Source of the DNA: Diphasiastrum complanatum
Taxonomy: Eukaryota; Streptophyta; Lycopodiopsida; Lycopodiales; Lycopodiaceae
DNA: 62,000 nucleotides
Reading direction: 5' to 3'
Assembly (NCBI GenBank): GCA_029204225.1
Contig: CM055103.1
Span: 40,398,599 to 40,460,598, forward strand
Shown here: positions 1 to 10,576 of the stretch, piece by piece
How the letters are laid out: every line of letters starts with the position of its first letter
Position numbering within the stretch: the first letter of the stretch is position 1
Position numbers and translations under genes: made by a program
Notes under the pieces: generated by a model
Databases searched by the model: none
The model's input: the letters and a program-made list of their open reading frames with translations, nothing else
Told to the model about the DNA's origin: nothing

Positions 1-1587
1 GGCAAGCAGCTCCATTTGGATATCATTAAAGGGGCTTTGGGTCAGATGTCAGTATAGCGAGCACTCTTGTTGACATGTATGCCAAATGTGGGTGCGTAGA
101 TAATGCACGTTATGTGTTTGACAACATGCTATGAACGGAATGTGGTGTCCTGGACGGCAATAATTGCAGGATATGCACAGCATGGGCTTGGCAAGGAGGC
201 CCTTGATCTGTATGAACAAATGAAACAGGAAGGTGTGCAGCCTGACAATGTCACATATGTTGTTCTCCTAAAAGCATGTGCTGGCATGGCAGCCCTGCAA
301 CAGGGCAAGCAGCTCCATTTGGACATCATTGAAGCTGGTTTTGAGTCGGATGCAATTGTAGGAAGCACCCTTGTTGACATGTATGCAAAATGTGGACGCA
401 TAGAGGATGCATGTCGGGTTTTCACCAATATGCATGAACAGAATGTGGTGTCATGGACAGCAATAATTGCAGGATATGCACACCACGGGCTTGGCAAGGA
501 GGCCCTTGATCTGTATGAGCAAATGAAAGAGGAAGGTGTACAGCCTGACATTGTCACATATGTTGTTCTCTTAAAATCATGTGCCAGCATTGTAGCCTTG
601 GAACAGGGTAAGCAACTCCATCTGGACATCATTAAAAGTGGCTTTGCATCAGATGTGATTGTAGGGAGCGCGCTTGTTGACATGTATGCCAAATGTCGGT
701 GCTTAGAGGAAGCACGCCAGGTGTTCAACAATATGCATGAACGAGATGTGGTGTCATGGAGTGTGATGATTTCAGGATATGCAGAGCATGGGCTTGGCAA
801 GGAGGCTCTTGATCTGTCCGAGCAAATGAAACAGGAAGGTGTGCAGCCCAACATTGTCACATATGTTGTTCTCCTTAAATCATGTGCCAGCATTGCAGCC
901 CTGGAACAGGGCAAGCAGCTTCATTTGGACATCATTGAAAGTGGTTTGGACTCGGATGTGGTTGTCGGAAGCACTCTTGTTGACATGTACGCAAAATGTG
1001 GGCGCATAGAAGATGCACGTCAGGTGTTCAACAACATGCATGAACGAAACGTGGTGTCATGGAATGCGATGATCGCAGGTTATGCACAGCAAGGGTTTGG
1101 CAAGGAGGCTCTTGCACTTTTGGAGCAAATGCAAAGGGAGGGTATAAGGCCTGATGAGGTGACCTATGTTGGTGTTCTATCTGCGTGCAGCCATTCTGGC
1201 CTAGTAGATAAAGGTCGTCATGTCTTTGATTCCATGTGTAAAGATCATGCTGTTATACCAACCATGGATCACTATGTCTGTATGGTAGATCTTCTGGGCC
1301 GTGCAGGGTGCCTGGCTGATGCTGAGGACTTTGTTGGCAAAATGCCAATCCAGCCTAATGTTGTGGTTTGGATGACTTTACTTGGTGCTGCTAGAAACCA
1401 TGGCGAGGTGGAAATAGGAAGACGTGCCTTCGACTGTGTTGTGAAGTTGGAACCAGAAAATGCTGCACCTTATGTACTTCTATCAAATATCTATGCAGCA
1501 GCCGGCTTGAGGGATGAGATAGCAAAGATAAGAAAAGAAATGAATGATGCAGTTGTTGAAAAAATTGCCTGGGTGCAGCTGGATTGA
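1..1587 (+). pseudogene. PLS-class PPR protein, copy 1 (5' part outside window; frameshifted)
   Basis: PLS-class PPR proteins bind organellar RNA in a base-specific way, usually for C-to-U editing. Four units of exactly 303 bp begin with the GKQLHLDI motif at 1, 304, 607 and 910. They are followed by the terminal PPR and E region (HYVCMVDLLGRAG, then the segment around VVKLEPENAAPYVLLSNIYAAAG). The first unit holds two compensating indels. A base is missing near 31-34, so frame 1 meets TAG at 55-57. An extra base near 129-131 (atgctatgaa for atgcatgaa) restores frame 1. The open frame from 103 therefore starts inside a repeat and is not the true start. At its 3' end an extra base near 1572 shifts the frame, so the stop at 1585-1587 cuts the conserved PGCSWIE segment. 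It is paralogous to the gene at 29512-32161. I call it a pseudogene, although sequencing indels cannot be excluded. Confidence 0.85.
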
Positions 1588-1934
1588 AAACCAGGAGCAT
1601 GTCTTTGTTGTAGGTGATGCAACTCATCCACAAAGCAAGGAGATTTGGGCTGAATTGTTGGTGGGTGGCAGGGTATGTACCTGATTAAAGCTGAAGGGAG
1701 CATGCTTTGTGTGAACACAGTGAGAAGCTTGCCATTGCTTTTGGGCTCATTAACACTCCCCTGGGACACCCATGTGCATCAAGAAGAATCCTCAGATATA
1801 TGGTGACTGTCACAATACAAACAAGATCATGTGAAAACTTGTCATACGTGAGATCATTGCAAGGGATGCAATCTGAGTTTATCACTTTATGGGTGGCTTC
1901 TGTTCTTATGAGAATTATTGGTGATGGTGATTGA
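1573..1934 (+). pseudogene. Relic of E+ and DYW deaminase domains of PPR copy 1
   Basis: Just past the frameshift, another frame reads CSWIENQEHVFVVGDATHPQ, the usual E+ segment. After stops comes GYVPD, then HSEKLAIAFGLINTPLG from about 1713. The next frame continues with GDCHN, a REIIARDAI-like piece and GGFCSYENYW near 1890-1930. These are the successive blocks of a DYW cytidine deaminase domain. The zinc-binding CGDCH has become YGDCH, so one catalytic-site cysteine is lost. Several stops and frameshifts separate the blocks. The domain cannot be made as one chain from this sequence. Confidence 0.8.
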
Positions 1935-2950
1935 AAAAAGAGAGTGCACTATAGTACTTGGAAGGGAAGAAGGCTTGGTTTTGGAATTTTTTGATAGCCT
2001 TGGCTGTCACACTAGGCACTCCAATTCCTATAAGTTCTTAGCCTAACTCCATTTAATGTCCCATTGTTTTTCTACTTTTCTCTTTGGGAGAAAAGAAGTG
2101 TATAGAGTTGAATGGGACACCGAAATTTCCGTCTTTGACTTTCTAATTGTGTGAGAGAGTTTCAAGAAACGACACATTTAAAGGAGCTTTGAATTGTATC
2201 CATGGTTGCTGATGATTTTTTGATTGGTATATTGAATAGAATGCGACCATTGAAATGATCTCCAATTCTTGATACATTTCAAACCCACGCAAGCAATGTG
2301 TGATGTAACTTTTAGTTCGCTATCAATTGTAAAGCTTTTTGCATTTTCTACACTCGTGACAAAGACACTTATCTTAAAATCAATGAAATATGGTATGAAT
2401 ACTGTTATGTCCGTACTTGGCCTTTAACCCTAAAACAAACGTAAATAGACCTACCATGAGAAATGAGATTAAAATTGTCCCATAAGCAAGGGAGTGGCTT
2501 GATATTCTTGGTATCTAAGGAGTAAAGGGACTCTATGCTTCTATGTTGCCACCACAAGATGTTTTGGGCCTGGCATGACACATGTAAGGGTGCAGAGTTC
2601 TCGATGACATGCTTGGCTTTTGAATGATGCTAGCTCAAAAGTTGAGTTAGAAGGCTTGAATATGGTATAAATCTCGAAATGGTTTTTGAAAAGGACTTCA
2701 AATGCATGGACTTTGAAATAGCTAGTACTTGTAATCAAATAGAGCTCTTAGATACCTTCCTTTAAGGTTTCTAAAGTGCAATCTTGAAATTTGTACTTTT
2801 CTTTACCTTTCATCCATTTTGATGTCATTAGCTTTTCTATTACTTGTGTTTTGTTTGCGTCATAATTATGTTGATGCCATGCTATTGTAATGTCTTAGAT
2901 GGGGTTGATGGTTTTGGTCTTTTGACATGATAAATATCTTAAACTTGATT
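1935..2950 (+). repeat. 3' flank of PPR copy 1, duplicated at about 32540-33270
   Basis: No gene is seen. The sequence aligns by eye with the 3' flank of the second PPR gene. Shared segments include 'gaagaaggcttg', 'tagccttggctgt', 'cccattgtttttctac'/'ctcacaatttttctac', and around 2770-2950 'aaggtttctaaag' through 'atgataaatat'. Copy 1 has roughly 320 extra bases at about 2395-2715 that copy 2 lacks. This shows that whole gene segments were duplicated, not only the repeats. Confidence 0.7.
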
Positions 2951-3362
2951 GTCTTAAGGTTGTCTCTCTTGCTCTTGATGAAGAGGATTATTATAGTGAT
3001 GAACACACACATTTCTCATCGTACAATTTGTAATCTGCCTACTGGTGGTGAGGTAACGTCTACCAAATATACTTCTCATATTAAATCAAGTGATGTTAAT
3101 GATTCAAGTGTATTGGTTGTTCAACAAAATGTCATATATCGTCCTTACGGGTTGGTGGGAAGTAATATACCTAAGTCTATACCCACCATAGCTATCAAGA
3201 GTAGGAAAGGGCACTAAAAAATAGAAGCCACAAAGGTTAGTAGAAAACATAACTTTGCTACCACTAGGTGCACTCCTTACATTAGGTGTTGGATATGATA
3301 ATGATTCAAATTCATTAACACTAACAATATCAACAGCCTTATGACTTAGCGAATCTCCCCTC
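2951..3362. other. Non-coding stretch with one unsupported small ORF
   Basis: A 96-codon plus-strand open frame runs 2927-3217 (begins MINILNLIVL). It has no recognisable domain, and its start overlaps the duplicated PPR flank. Its protein-coding status is unsupported. The rest is AT-rich with no feature seen. Confidence 0.3.
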
Positions 3363-3575
3363 TCATTTTCCCTCTAATTCTCTCTCATCTTTTTCTCTCA
3401 CCAAAGATGAAGCCTTTTTAAGAAATAACAATCTTCTTTTTTGGAGATCCTGTAGAAGAAGCCTTAGCCAGGTGGCTTCCTTAGCTGCTTGTGTTGCTGC
3501 TACATATCTGGGCTTCAATCGAGGACAATGAGATTGACTTCTTCTAGGAAATTGGTGTAGACGATGAAGAAACAA
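3363..3575 (-). pseudogene. Ty1-copia RNase H fragment
   Basis: The minus strand reads YVAATQAAKEATWLRLLLQDL. This is the helix after the catalytic Glu of copia RNase H (family pattern SSTEAEYxAxxxAxKExxWLRxLL). Only this piece survives: upstream it breaks within a few residues of the Glu, and downstream it runs into unrelated sequence. It is opposite in strand to the copia element that follows, so it is a separate scrap. Confidence 0.6.
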
Positions 3576-4168
3576 ATGTTTCTGCTACCAAAGCTCTGCT
3601 AGCTCTCAACTCCCAATTTGATGAAAAGACATGAAAGAAAAATGTCACAACAGGAGAAGGTCAAACGACACGAAAATCTTCGTAACACAAAACCCTTCAT
3701 GCTCCAGAGGATCAGAAAAAATCTAACAAGTACCATGAAGTACAAATCCCTGATCTGATATGATGACGTCAGCAGAAGAGCGTTAGGACGTGCCTAACCC
3801 ACCACTCATGTAATCCATGATTAGTTATAGATTGTTTAATCTATCTAATCTGAAATGCTACTCTGAATGTATGCAATTGTTTGATGTATAAAATACACAC
3901 AGATAGACGAAAAATATAGAATACATGTCCGCCTGTGTGCGAGACAATTTTGTAAGAGGATCAACAGATCCAAGAAGTCCACTAGTAAGCGAGACACTAT
4001 TCCTGGGAGAACACTTTTCTCTCACGCCAATGCACTGTGTGGATCTGTCACACAATGCTCGAAATCAAGAGAATCAATAGATGATATTGTAGCTATTATG
4101 CACATATTCTTCTGAATCTTGTCTGATCTCGAATGAATTGTTGTCTGCTATAATTCGTGTATATATAA
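3576..4168 (+). other. LTR-like leader of the following copia fragment
   Basis: There is no coding signal. A TATA-like box (tataaaata, 3887-3895) lies 280 bases before the gag remnant, and a second AT box sits at about 4157-4168. No tRNA-Met type primer-binding site (TGGTATCAGAGC) is present before gag. The LTR edge, PBS and gag N-terminus therefore appear to be deleted. The outer LTR boundary could not be placed. Confidence 0.35.
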
Positions 4169-6115
4169 TTGAACCAAGCTCTCTACAGCAACAAAGAAAA
4201 TACAAAGAAACAATTCAAGCCTAAGAGGGAGTCAGATCGAAAGCAGAATCAAGATCAGCAAGCAAAAGAAGCCAGCAAAGACAAATGGAGGAACAAAGGA
4301 AAGTCGAAACAACAGAGTGGAGACAAGAAGACATGCATGAGATGCAAACACGAAGGACATACTATCGATTTATGTTGGCTAAATCCCATTATTGAGTGTA
4401 TCCACTGTCATAAGAAGGGTCATGCAGCCATGGACTGCTGCCAGAACCCAAAAAACAGACAAGCTCAAAGGCAATCTGTAATGTTATCTGCCAGTAGGCG
4501 TACCTTCAAGAAAAGACAATCTGTATCACTTGAAGGTACGCCTACCTGCAGATCAAGTGCATCAAACCCATGATAATTCGCCAGATATTCTATGGTACAG
4601 GAGACTATGCCATATGAATTCAATGGCACTATATCAAGCAAGCCATCATGGAGCAATCATAGGGGTGAGCATCTCGAATGCAACCAGTTCGATGACCTGT
4701 GATGCATGTATGAAGGGTGAGATGTCACGTACTCCTTTTGTCAAGGACTCCTACAGAACGACAAAGATTCTGGAGCTAGTACATTCAGACATCTGTGGAC
4801 CTTTCAATGTGATCTCAATAGGAGGCTCGAAATATTATATCACCTTTATTGATGATTACAGTAAGTTTGCCAGAGTCTACTTCATTCACAATAAATCAGA
4901 AGCATTTGACAAATTCACAGAGTATGTGAATTGGGCAAAAAGATGCACAAGAAATAAGGTGAAGTAGATCAGAACAGATCGAGGTGGAGAATACATCTCA
5001 AACTGATTCACTGGTTTCTACAATGATTGAGGAATCATCCATAGAAGAACTACATCTTTCTTATACACCGTAGCACAACGATGTTGCAAAAAGAAAGAAC
5101 AGGACTCTAATGGAAGCTTCTAGGTGCATGATGGCCTATTCGAAGGCTCCAAGAGTGCTGTGGGATGAAGCAGTAGCTATAGCTGCTTACATTCAGAACA
5201 AGACAGAAAAATATGGTGTCCTCACACAAGACCACACAAATTATGGTGGGGTAGAAAACCCAATCTGATTCATATTCGAATCTTTGTGCAACATATGCAC
5301 ATGTTCCTGACAAGCTTCTAAAGAAGCTTGATGAGAAAGCAGAACAACGATATCTTGTAGGATATGACAATCATTCGTCATACTACAGAGTCTATATGCT
5401 AGAGACAAACACAGTGAAGACAGTCAGAGATATCAAATTCGATGAGAGCAGAATGATGGCCAACGATGATCCTGTCAGTTATGAAGTCCTTGTAAGACAG
5501 TACTATAATCTACCAACTGTGACAGAGAAAGCAGAGGACAAACACTCAAACGAAGATGTTCAAGTCGCACCTCATTCGAGCGACGAATCAGATGAAGAAA
5601 GATTCGCAAGCCAGCCTACTGCTACAACACCTATAAACCGAAATGGTTTCAGACCTAGCAGATCAAATTAAGGCAAGAGCATTGCAGTACCAGAGGGATC
5701 TCCTAGAAGATCGACAAGAGAACGAAGAGCACCAACAAGATTTGTGCTAAGCAGCGCAACTTCTACGTTAGAAGAGTTTTGTGGATTTTGTGGAGAACCA
5801 CGGACATTCGAGGAAGCAATTGGATGTCCAGAGAAGGACAAATGGATCCAAGCCATGAATGAGGAGATGGAATCCATGAGGAAGAATGAGGTATGGACGT
5901 TGCAGCCATTACTAGATAAGCAAAAGACTGTAAAAGGCAAGTGGGTATACAAGCTGAAGTACGGACCGAATGGAGATATTTCAAAGTATAAAGCCAGACT
6001 TGTAGCGAAGGTGATACAGTATCGACTATGTTGAGACCTTATCTCTTGTCGTGAAACATTCGTCCCTACATCTACTGTTTGCATATGCAGCTGCTTATGA
6101 TCTCAGGATTCACAA
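4169..6115 (+). mobile_element. Truncated, decayed Ty1-copia element (gag knuckles, integrase, start of RT)
   Basis: In order: two CCHC zinc knuckles at 4334-4440 (CMRCKHEGHTIDLC and CIHCHKKGHAAMDC); a GAG-pre-integrase zinc finger (LCHMN, then CDACMKGEMSR); integrase with HSDICGPF and TFIDDYSKF (4530-4967); and after a TAG stop, RTDRGGEYIS near 4974. Then comes a decayed integrase tail (5396-5671 is one open piece) and the RT N-terminus (5744-6034, KGKWVYKLKY and KARLVAK). A frameshift leads to VVKHSSLHLLFAYAAAYDLRIHK, where homology ends at about 6115. Protease is absent, as are the RT catalytic YVDD, RNase H and the 3' LTR. It is a 3'-truncated, non-functional copy. Confidence 0.85.
4487..4552. 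repeat. Hairpin (inverted repeat) at the gag/integrase junction
   Basis: Arms 4494-4510 (GTAGGCGTACCTTCAAG) and 4529-4545 are perfect reverse complements of 17 bases, around an 18-base loop. Extended to 4487-4510 and 4529-4552 they pair over 24 bases with two mismatches. The hairpin lies where the protease-coding segment is missing. Confidence 0.8.
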
Positions 6116-7802
6116 AAGACGCTTCCGATGTGGGTACATCTCTCAATTTCGTCAAGGTGCAACTCCCTCTAGTGGCAGGCAAAACTTATCCAACTCTTTT
6201 GTTTTTTTGTTTTTGCCTGCTCCATTTTGGAAGACTATGATTTTTTTTTTTTTCGAATCTCATCAAGAAAAAGATGCACCACTTTGGTAGACTTTCACCA
6301 AAATATCCAAAGTTTTGCTAAAAAATCATAAAAAATGCCAAAATAGAGTAGTAGTAGAATCAACAGAAAACAGTCATATCCTGTTGTTGCTCTCAAAAGT
6401 TCCTACTACATGGGATAACCACTTTAGCAAATTCTATTTTGATTTCAAAAAGTCTAGCACCTTGACCTAGTGTTAGCCGATTTTTTGACACAAAAATCGA
6501 GATGATAATGTACATTTTTTTTTCAAGTTATTATAAAAATTGGCATGCAATGATAGACACTTGTAGTAGTTTACAACATTAGATACCCATTGGTAGGAGT
6601 CTCAGCTCACTGGAATGAGCTAGTAGCAAAACTTTACAACCTTAGAATTGGCCATGATAATTTTTGTGGCCTTAGAAATGGCGTCAAATATGTAATTGTA
6701 TATACTGGCACTACCGGACAAATTGTTAATGTGTTCAAAAATTTGCTTATACTAATAAAAAACCCTGTGATTTTTAGTAAGTACCATATTTTGTTGGAAA
6801 TTACCCTAGTTGCAAGCCTCTACCCCTCCATTGTCAACAAAATTTCAAGCACAAGTTGTATAGGGATTTTATGGTAGACTCAAGTAAATGTCTTGACACC
6901 CTCGACAACATAAAAAATAACAATAAAAGCCCAAAATCACTAAGGAGATTTAGCATGACAAAAAGAACAATGTAAAAGTAGAGATGTCAAAAAGTATGTG
7001 GCCTTCAAGTAACTTTTCTAACAACTCCTCAAGAAGTAGGATTTTGCCATCAAGGAAATTTCTTCTCCCACTACTTTTTTCAAGAATCTTCCGAAGCTCC
7101 AAAATGTGAAAAATGCTTGTATAAAAGCTTCCAAACCAGCCTTCAGGAATTTATAGATGAAGGTGTGGGGAGAGCTTGAACAGATGGACTAAGTTGAGGC
7201 CATTATGTTGAGGACATTATGAGAGGAGACCACCATGCTAATGTGAAACTAATTCCATGTTGAGTGAGCTCGTTATGGGAGAGGTGCCCATGATTGCACT
7301 GCTTAGCTGTTGCCAATGCCAACAGTTCCGTTCTGTTGCTATTGTGGTTACCATTGAGAGCTATTGATGGAAGCAATCACCATTTTGATTTAAGTCTTTT
7401 AAAGGATTGCGAGATGTTGTGTTGGAGATGAGATTATATCTTTGGACAAGCCTTATGGCAAAAATTGTCTGCAACCCAAAAGAAAAAAAAATGATTTAAC
7501 TAGATTCATGATTGATTCATTAGTTGCTAGTTGGTTTGATATCATTCGATTGAATTTAGTTAAATATCATGTGTAGGCATCTAAGACAGCCATGAGGAAT
7601 GCAAATAATTTAGGTGTCTAAGACACCATGCATTCTTCGATTTTATATTCCATAAATACTCAACAATTTAGATTTGGAAGAAATTTAATTGCAAGCATTC
7701 AATACACAATCACAACACATACACAAAATATAATCACACACTTAAGTGCAGTAAGTAAATCTATATAATAAAGCTACTTGAAGTGTATATTAATCGGATC
7801 AT
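6116..7802. other. AT-rich stretch without recognised genes
   Basis: Short open frames here (for example 6590-6877, plus) match no family I know and have no supporting context. A small nested palindrome lies at 7594-7638: GAGGAATGC...GCATTCTTC outside and GGTGTC-TAA-GACACC inside. Confidence 0.4.
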
Positions 7803-8694
7803 TGTTAGCTGATGCCATGCCCCTGAGGTATCAATGCAGTATCTCACCACCCAAAAAGGGTTTCCAGCAGAGATGAAGTTGAGAGCCGAGTCTGAGAGCA
7901 CGAGAATCATTAGTGCTAGGCTAAATGGATATTCTGTGGGCCCCATGGTAATTCTCGAGAGATGGAAAGCCATGTGGGAGCTAGTAATTTAGACTCTCTC
8001 AACTTGAGTTATGTTTTTAATAAAGAGGCCTCCTATTATCTAGTAAGAGGTGGAACTCAAATCCTTATAGATTGGGGTTCACTCTGTTGCAAGAGGTGGA
8101 CTCCAAATTATGATACAATTGGATTCTACAGCTCGTGGGTATAGATAGAGGCCTCCACCACGAGTTTCATAACATGTATTATGTACTGAAATGCTGTTGC
8201 TCCTTGAATTGAAGAGTACTGATGTATGAATGTGTTTGTTGTTGTTCATTTCTCTCTTAAGAATTGGTTTGGGATTAGTATCAGGGCTTGGAGGCTGATC
8301 CATCATTCTACTCAGTTCAAGTGCTTCCTAGTTATCGGCTCCATGATGAGTTCTTTTTACAACTATTGAGTGATAGTTGTAATAAGCACTTTGTAGTTTG
8401 TGTTAGCATCAGGTAGATGTGCAGGACTTGGAGATTGATCCACCATTCCACTAAGTTCCGATGTTTCCTGGTTTCTGGCTCCCTGAGGAGTTCTTCTTAC
8501 AACTGTTGAGTGACAGTTGTAAGAAGCACTTTGTAGGTTCTATGATTTTAGTTTAAAAGAGGTTGTGCTGATTCTATTATTTTAGTAGAAGTAGGCTTAG
8601 TTTAATCCCTTGATGTTTATGTAGATTAGATTAATAATAATTTACAGTCTGTAAAAATAATAAAAGAACTGAAACAGTCTGTAGAATGTAGGAA
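7803..8694 (+). repeat. Left LTR-like repeat of element X
   Basis: This segment is near-identical to 17605-18547 and starts with TGTTAGCTGATGCC in both copies. Similarity stops after 'gtagaatgtaggaa'. The copy at 17605 has about 50 extra bases near 18001-18058. Inside each copy a block of about 130 bp is tandemly duplicated (8283-8398 and 8417-8536), and each block carries a hairpin. No TGGTATCAGAGC-type primer site follows, so calling it a 5' LTR rests on the pairing and on the polypurine tract before the partner. Confidence 0.65.
8357..8526 (+). repeat. Two hairpins with identical 8-base loops inside the X LTR
   Basis: Hairpin 1 has stem TTACAACTA/TAGTTGTAA (8357-8382). Hairpin 2 has stem CTTCTTACAACTG/CAGTTGTAAGAAG (8493-8526). 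Both have the loop TTGAGTGA. The loop-closing pair is A-T in the first and G-C in the second, a compensatory change. Both hairpins are also present in the other LTR copy, near 18206-18239 and 18346-18379. Confidence 0.75.
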
Positions 8695-9846
8695 TTTTTT
8701 GAGTCTCTTAGAGCTTTTTCGAGTTTATCATAATTTTTTGATTTTTTCAACATTTTTTTCAGTTTTTTATAGGAAAATTGTGTTTGATGATTGCATCCGA
8801 CGAATTGCACAACAAGACTTTCTCTGACAATTGCATCCGACGACCTGCCCAAAAAATCTCTCTGATGACAAGTTTTAAATTTTTTTTTGAATTTTTCAAT
8901 TTTTTGGACTTTTGGACTTTTTTCTCGAATTATGAAATTGGTGATAGAAACAGATTGGAACGGATAGGTTGATGAAGGTAGGGAAACATGATGAGGGTTT
9001 TGGTAAAAGGTGAAAGAATTGACAATATCACAGTTGCAGCTTCAAATCTTTGTAGTGTTGAGCTTTCATCACTAATTACTTGGTATAGAACTCACTTTAT
9101 CCTACAGGTCCACTATCATCTTCATCTTTTCCTTCGATCCGTTATTTGTTGAGACTCGGCCAAGATCTTTGTCTGTTTCTTGATCTTTTCTATTGTATTG
9201 GCCTTCTCAGCAGAATCTGTTTGATTCTTTTTTCTTCTTTTTTATTATCTTTTCTTGCAGCTTCACCTGCTTTCATTCTGATTGACCAACCAATGTAGGT
9301 GGTAGTTGGTCTCCGCAAGACACTATAATGATCTTTTAGCTGCCTCGGTAAGACTACCAGGGTTTGAAAAGAGATGAATAGTGAGATAACAGAAAGATGT
9401 ACGGTAAGGTGGTGGTGGTGGTATTCTGATGATGGAAGTTGCGATAGATGGTGTGGATGATATAACAGACATGAAAGTAGATACAAATGTCGTGGCAAGA
9501 GAAGTGGATGACGAGAATGTGGATGGTGTGGATGTAGGAGTGGTTGAAGGAGAAGACTGATTTCCCAATACTCGTACTTCTCTCTCCTTAAGGATCTTCA
9601 TCTTCCCAGTGCTCAAAACCTGAGGTTTATGATTGGGGTGCTCTTCTTGGTTGAGTCTCGTTGAATTGTCTGTCTGCCTTTGTCTTCTTGAGTGGGATCA
9701 ACTGCAAGTATATCCTCCCTCCCCTGAATCTGTTGCCTATGGCGGCTATTGGAATGCGAGGGAATGATGTGAGTAGTTGGAATGTCCCGGTTGGTGATGG
9801 GGACCTGGATCTTGTAGCAGCAGGTGATTGCACTTGTGGTGATTGT
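8695..9846. other. Left interior of element X (no pol domains)
   Basis: The stretch is T-rich at first (8695-8930). It then holds low-complexity frames rich in Ser/Thr/Pro or His on the minus strand (9190-9887) that look compositional rather than conserved. No gag, protease, RT or integrase motif was found in any frame. It ends at the target-site duplication of copia element A (attgt, 9842-9846). Confidence 0.45.
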
Positions 9847-10558
9847 TGACAAAATTTCCAGGTTTCACACGTGTGGGGAATGTCCACAAGTATGATGGAT
9901 CTAATTAAGCTTTGTGATTAGCACAGTAACCTGATTCTAGATTGATTAGCAAGATCTAGTTCAGAAGAAATGGCTTAACCACAATCTAGCATGCTAAGCA
10001 ACTAAATATGATAGCAATGAATCAATAATGAGCAAAAGTACAAGAGATCAGTGTATAAGCATTAGCTTCAACACGAGTTAGAGAGAGAAAAGTAGAGAGA
10101 TAACAAGCAAAATAGTTTAGATCCAAAATGACATGAGATAGCTACAAAACTTTGGTTCTTCATCATTGATTGTGAGGAGAGCTACACATATTTATGGAGT
10201 TTGAGGTAGCTCGAGGTAGAACCACATCCATCCATTACAAAATGACATCTAAAGTGACACCTAGAGTCTATGTGACATTTGTCACTTGCCATGCATGAAA
10301 TTCTACCAACTTGATACAAGTGTACTAGTTCTAACTAGAAATGTCCAAATCATCATGCACGTGTCCATTACACTTTGTGCATGCCTTGCATGTCACTATG
10401 GATCACTTACAATTAATCCATGTGAATTGCCACGAGTTTCTACAAGCATGACTTTGCTAATTCTATGTCTACAAACTATATGCAAGTTGTATTCATCAAT
10501 CTAGATATTACATAACCATGTAGCTCAAGTTCTATCTAGGCCAAACTTGGTTTTAACA
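9847..10558 (-). repeat. 3' LTR of copia A
   Basis: It matches 14978-15736 throughout. It lacks about 80 bases just before its TTTTAACA end, while the partner LTR lacks about 35 bases after 'aagctttg'. It contains the palindrome CACACGTGTG (9866-9875), with a G-box core. Confidence 0.88.
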
Positions 10559-10574
10559 CTCCTCCTAAAAAATA
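10559..10574 (-). other. Polypurine tract of copia A
   Basis: On the minus strand TATTTTTTAGGAGGAG lies directly before the 3' LTR start TGTTAAAACC. This is the expected place for plus-strand DNA priming. Confidence 0.8.
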
Positions 10575-10576
10575 AT

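Noticed and set aside
129-914. 261-residue minus-strand open frame antisense to PPR copy 1, and similar ones antisense to copy 2
   Set aside because: These are mirror frames of a repetitive codon pattern. They repeat with the same 303-bp period and show no independent conservation.
9190-9887. Four overlapping minus-strand frames before copia A, with Ser/Thr/Pro and His runs
   Set aside because: They show low complexity with no motif, and several mutually exclusive frames of similar quality.
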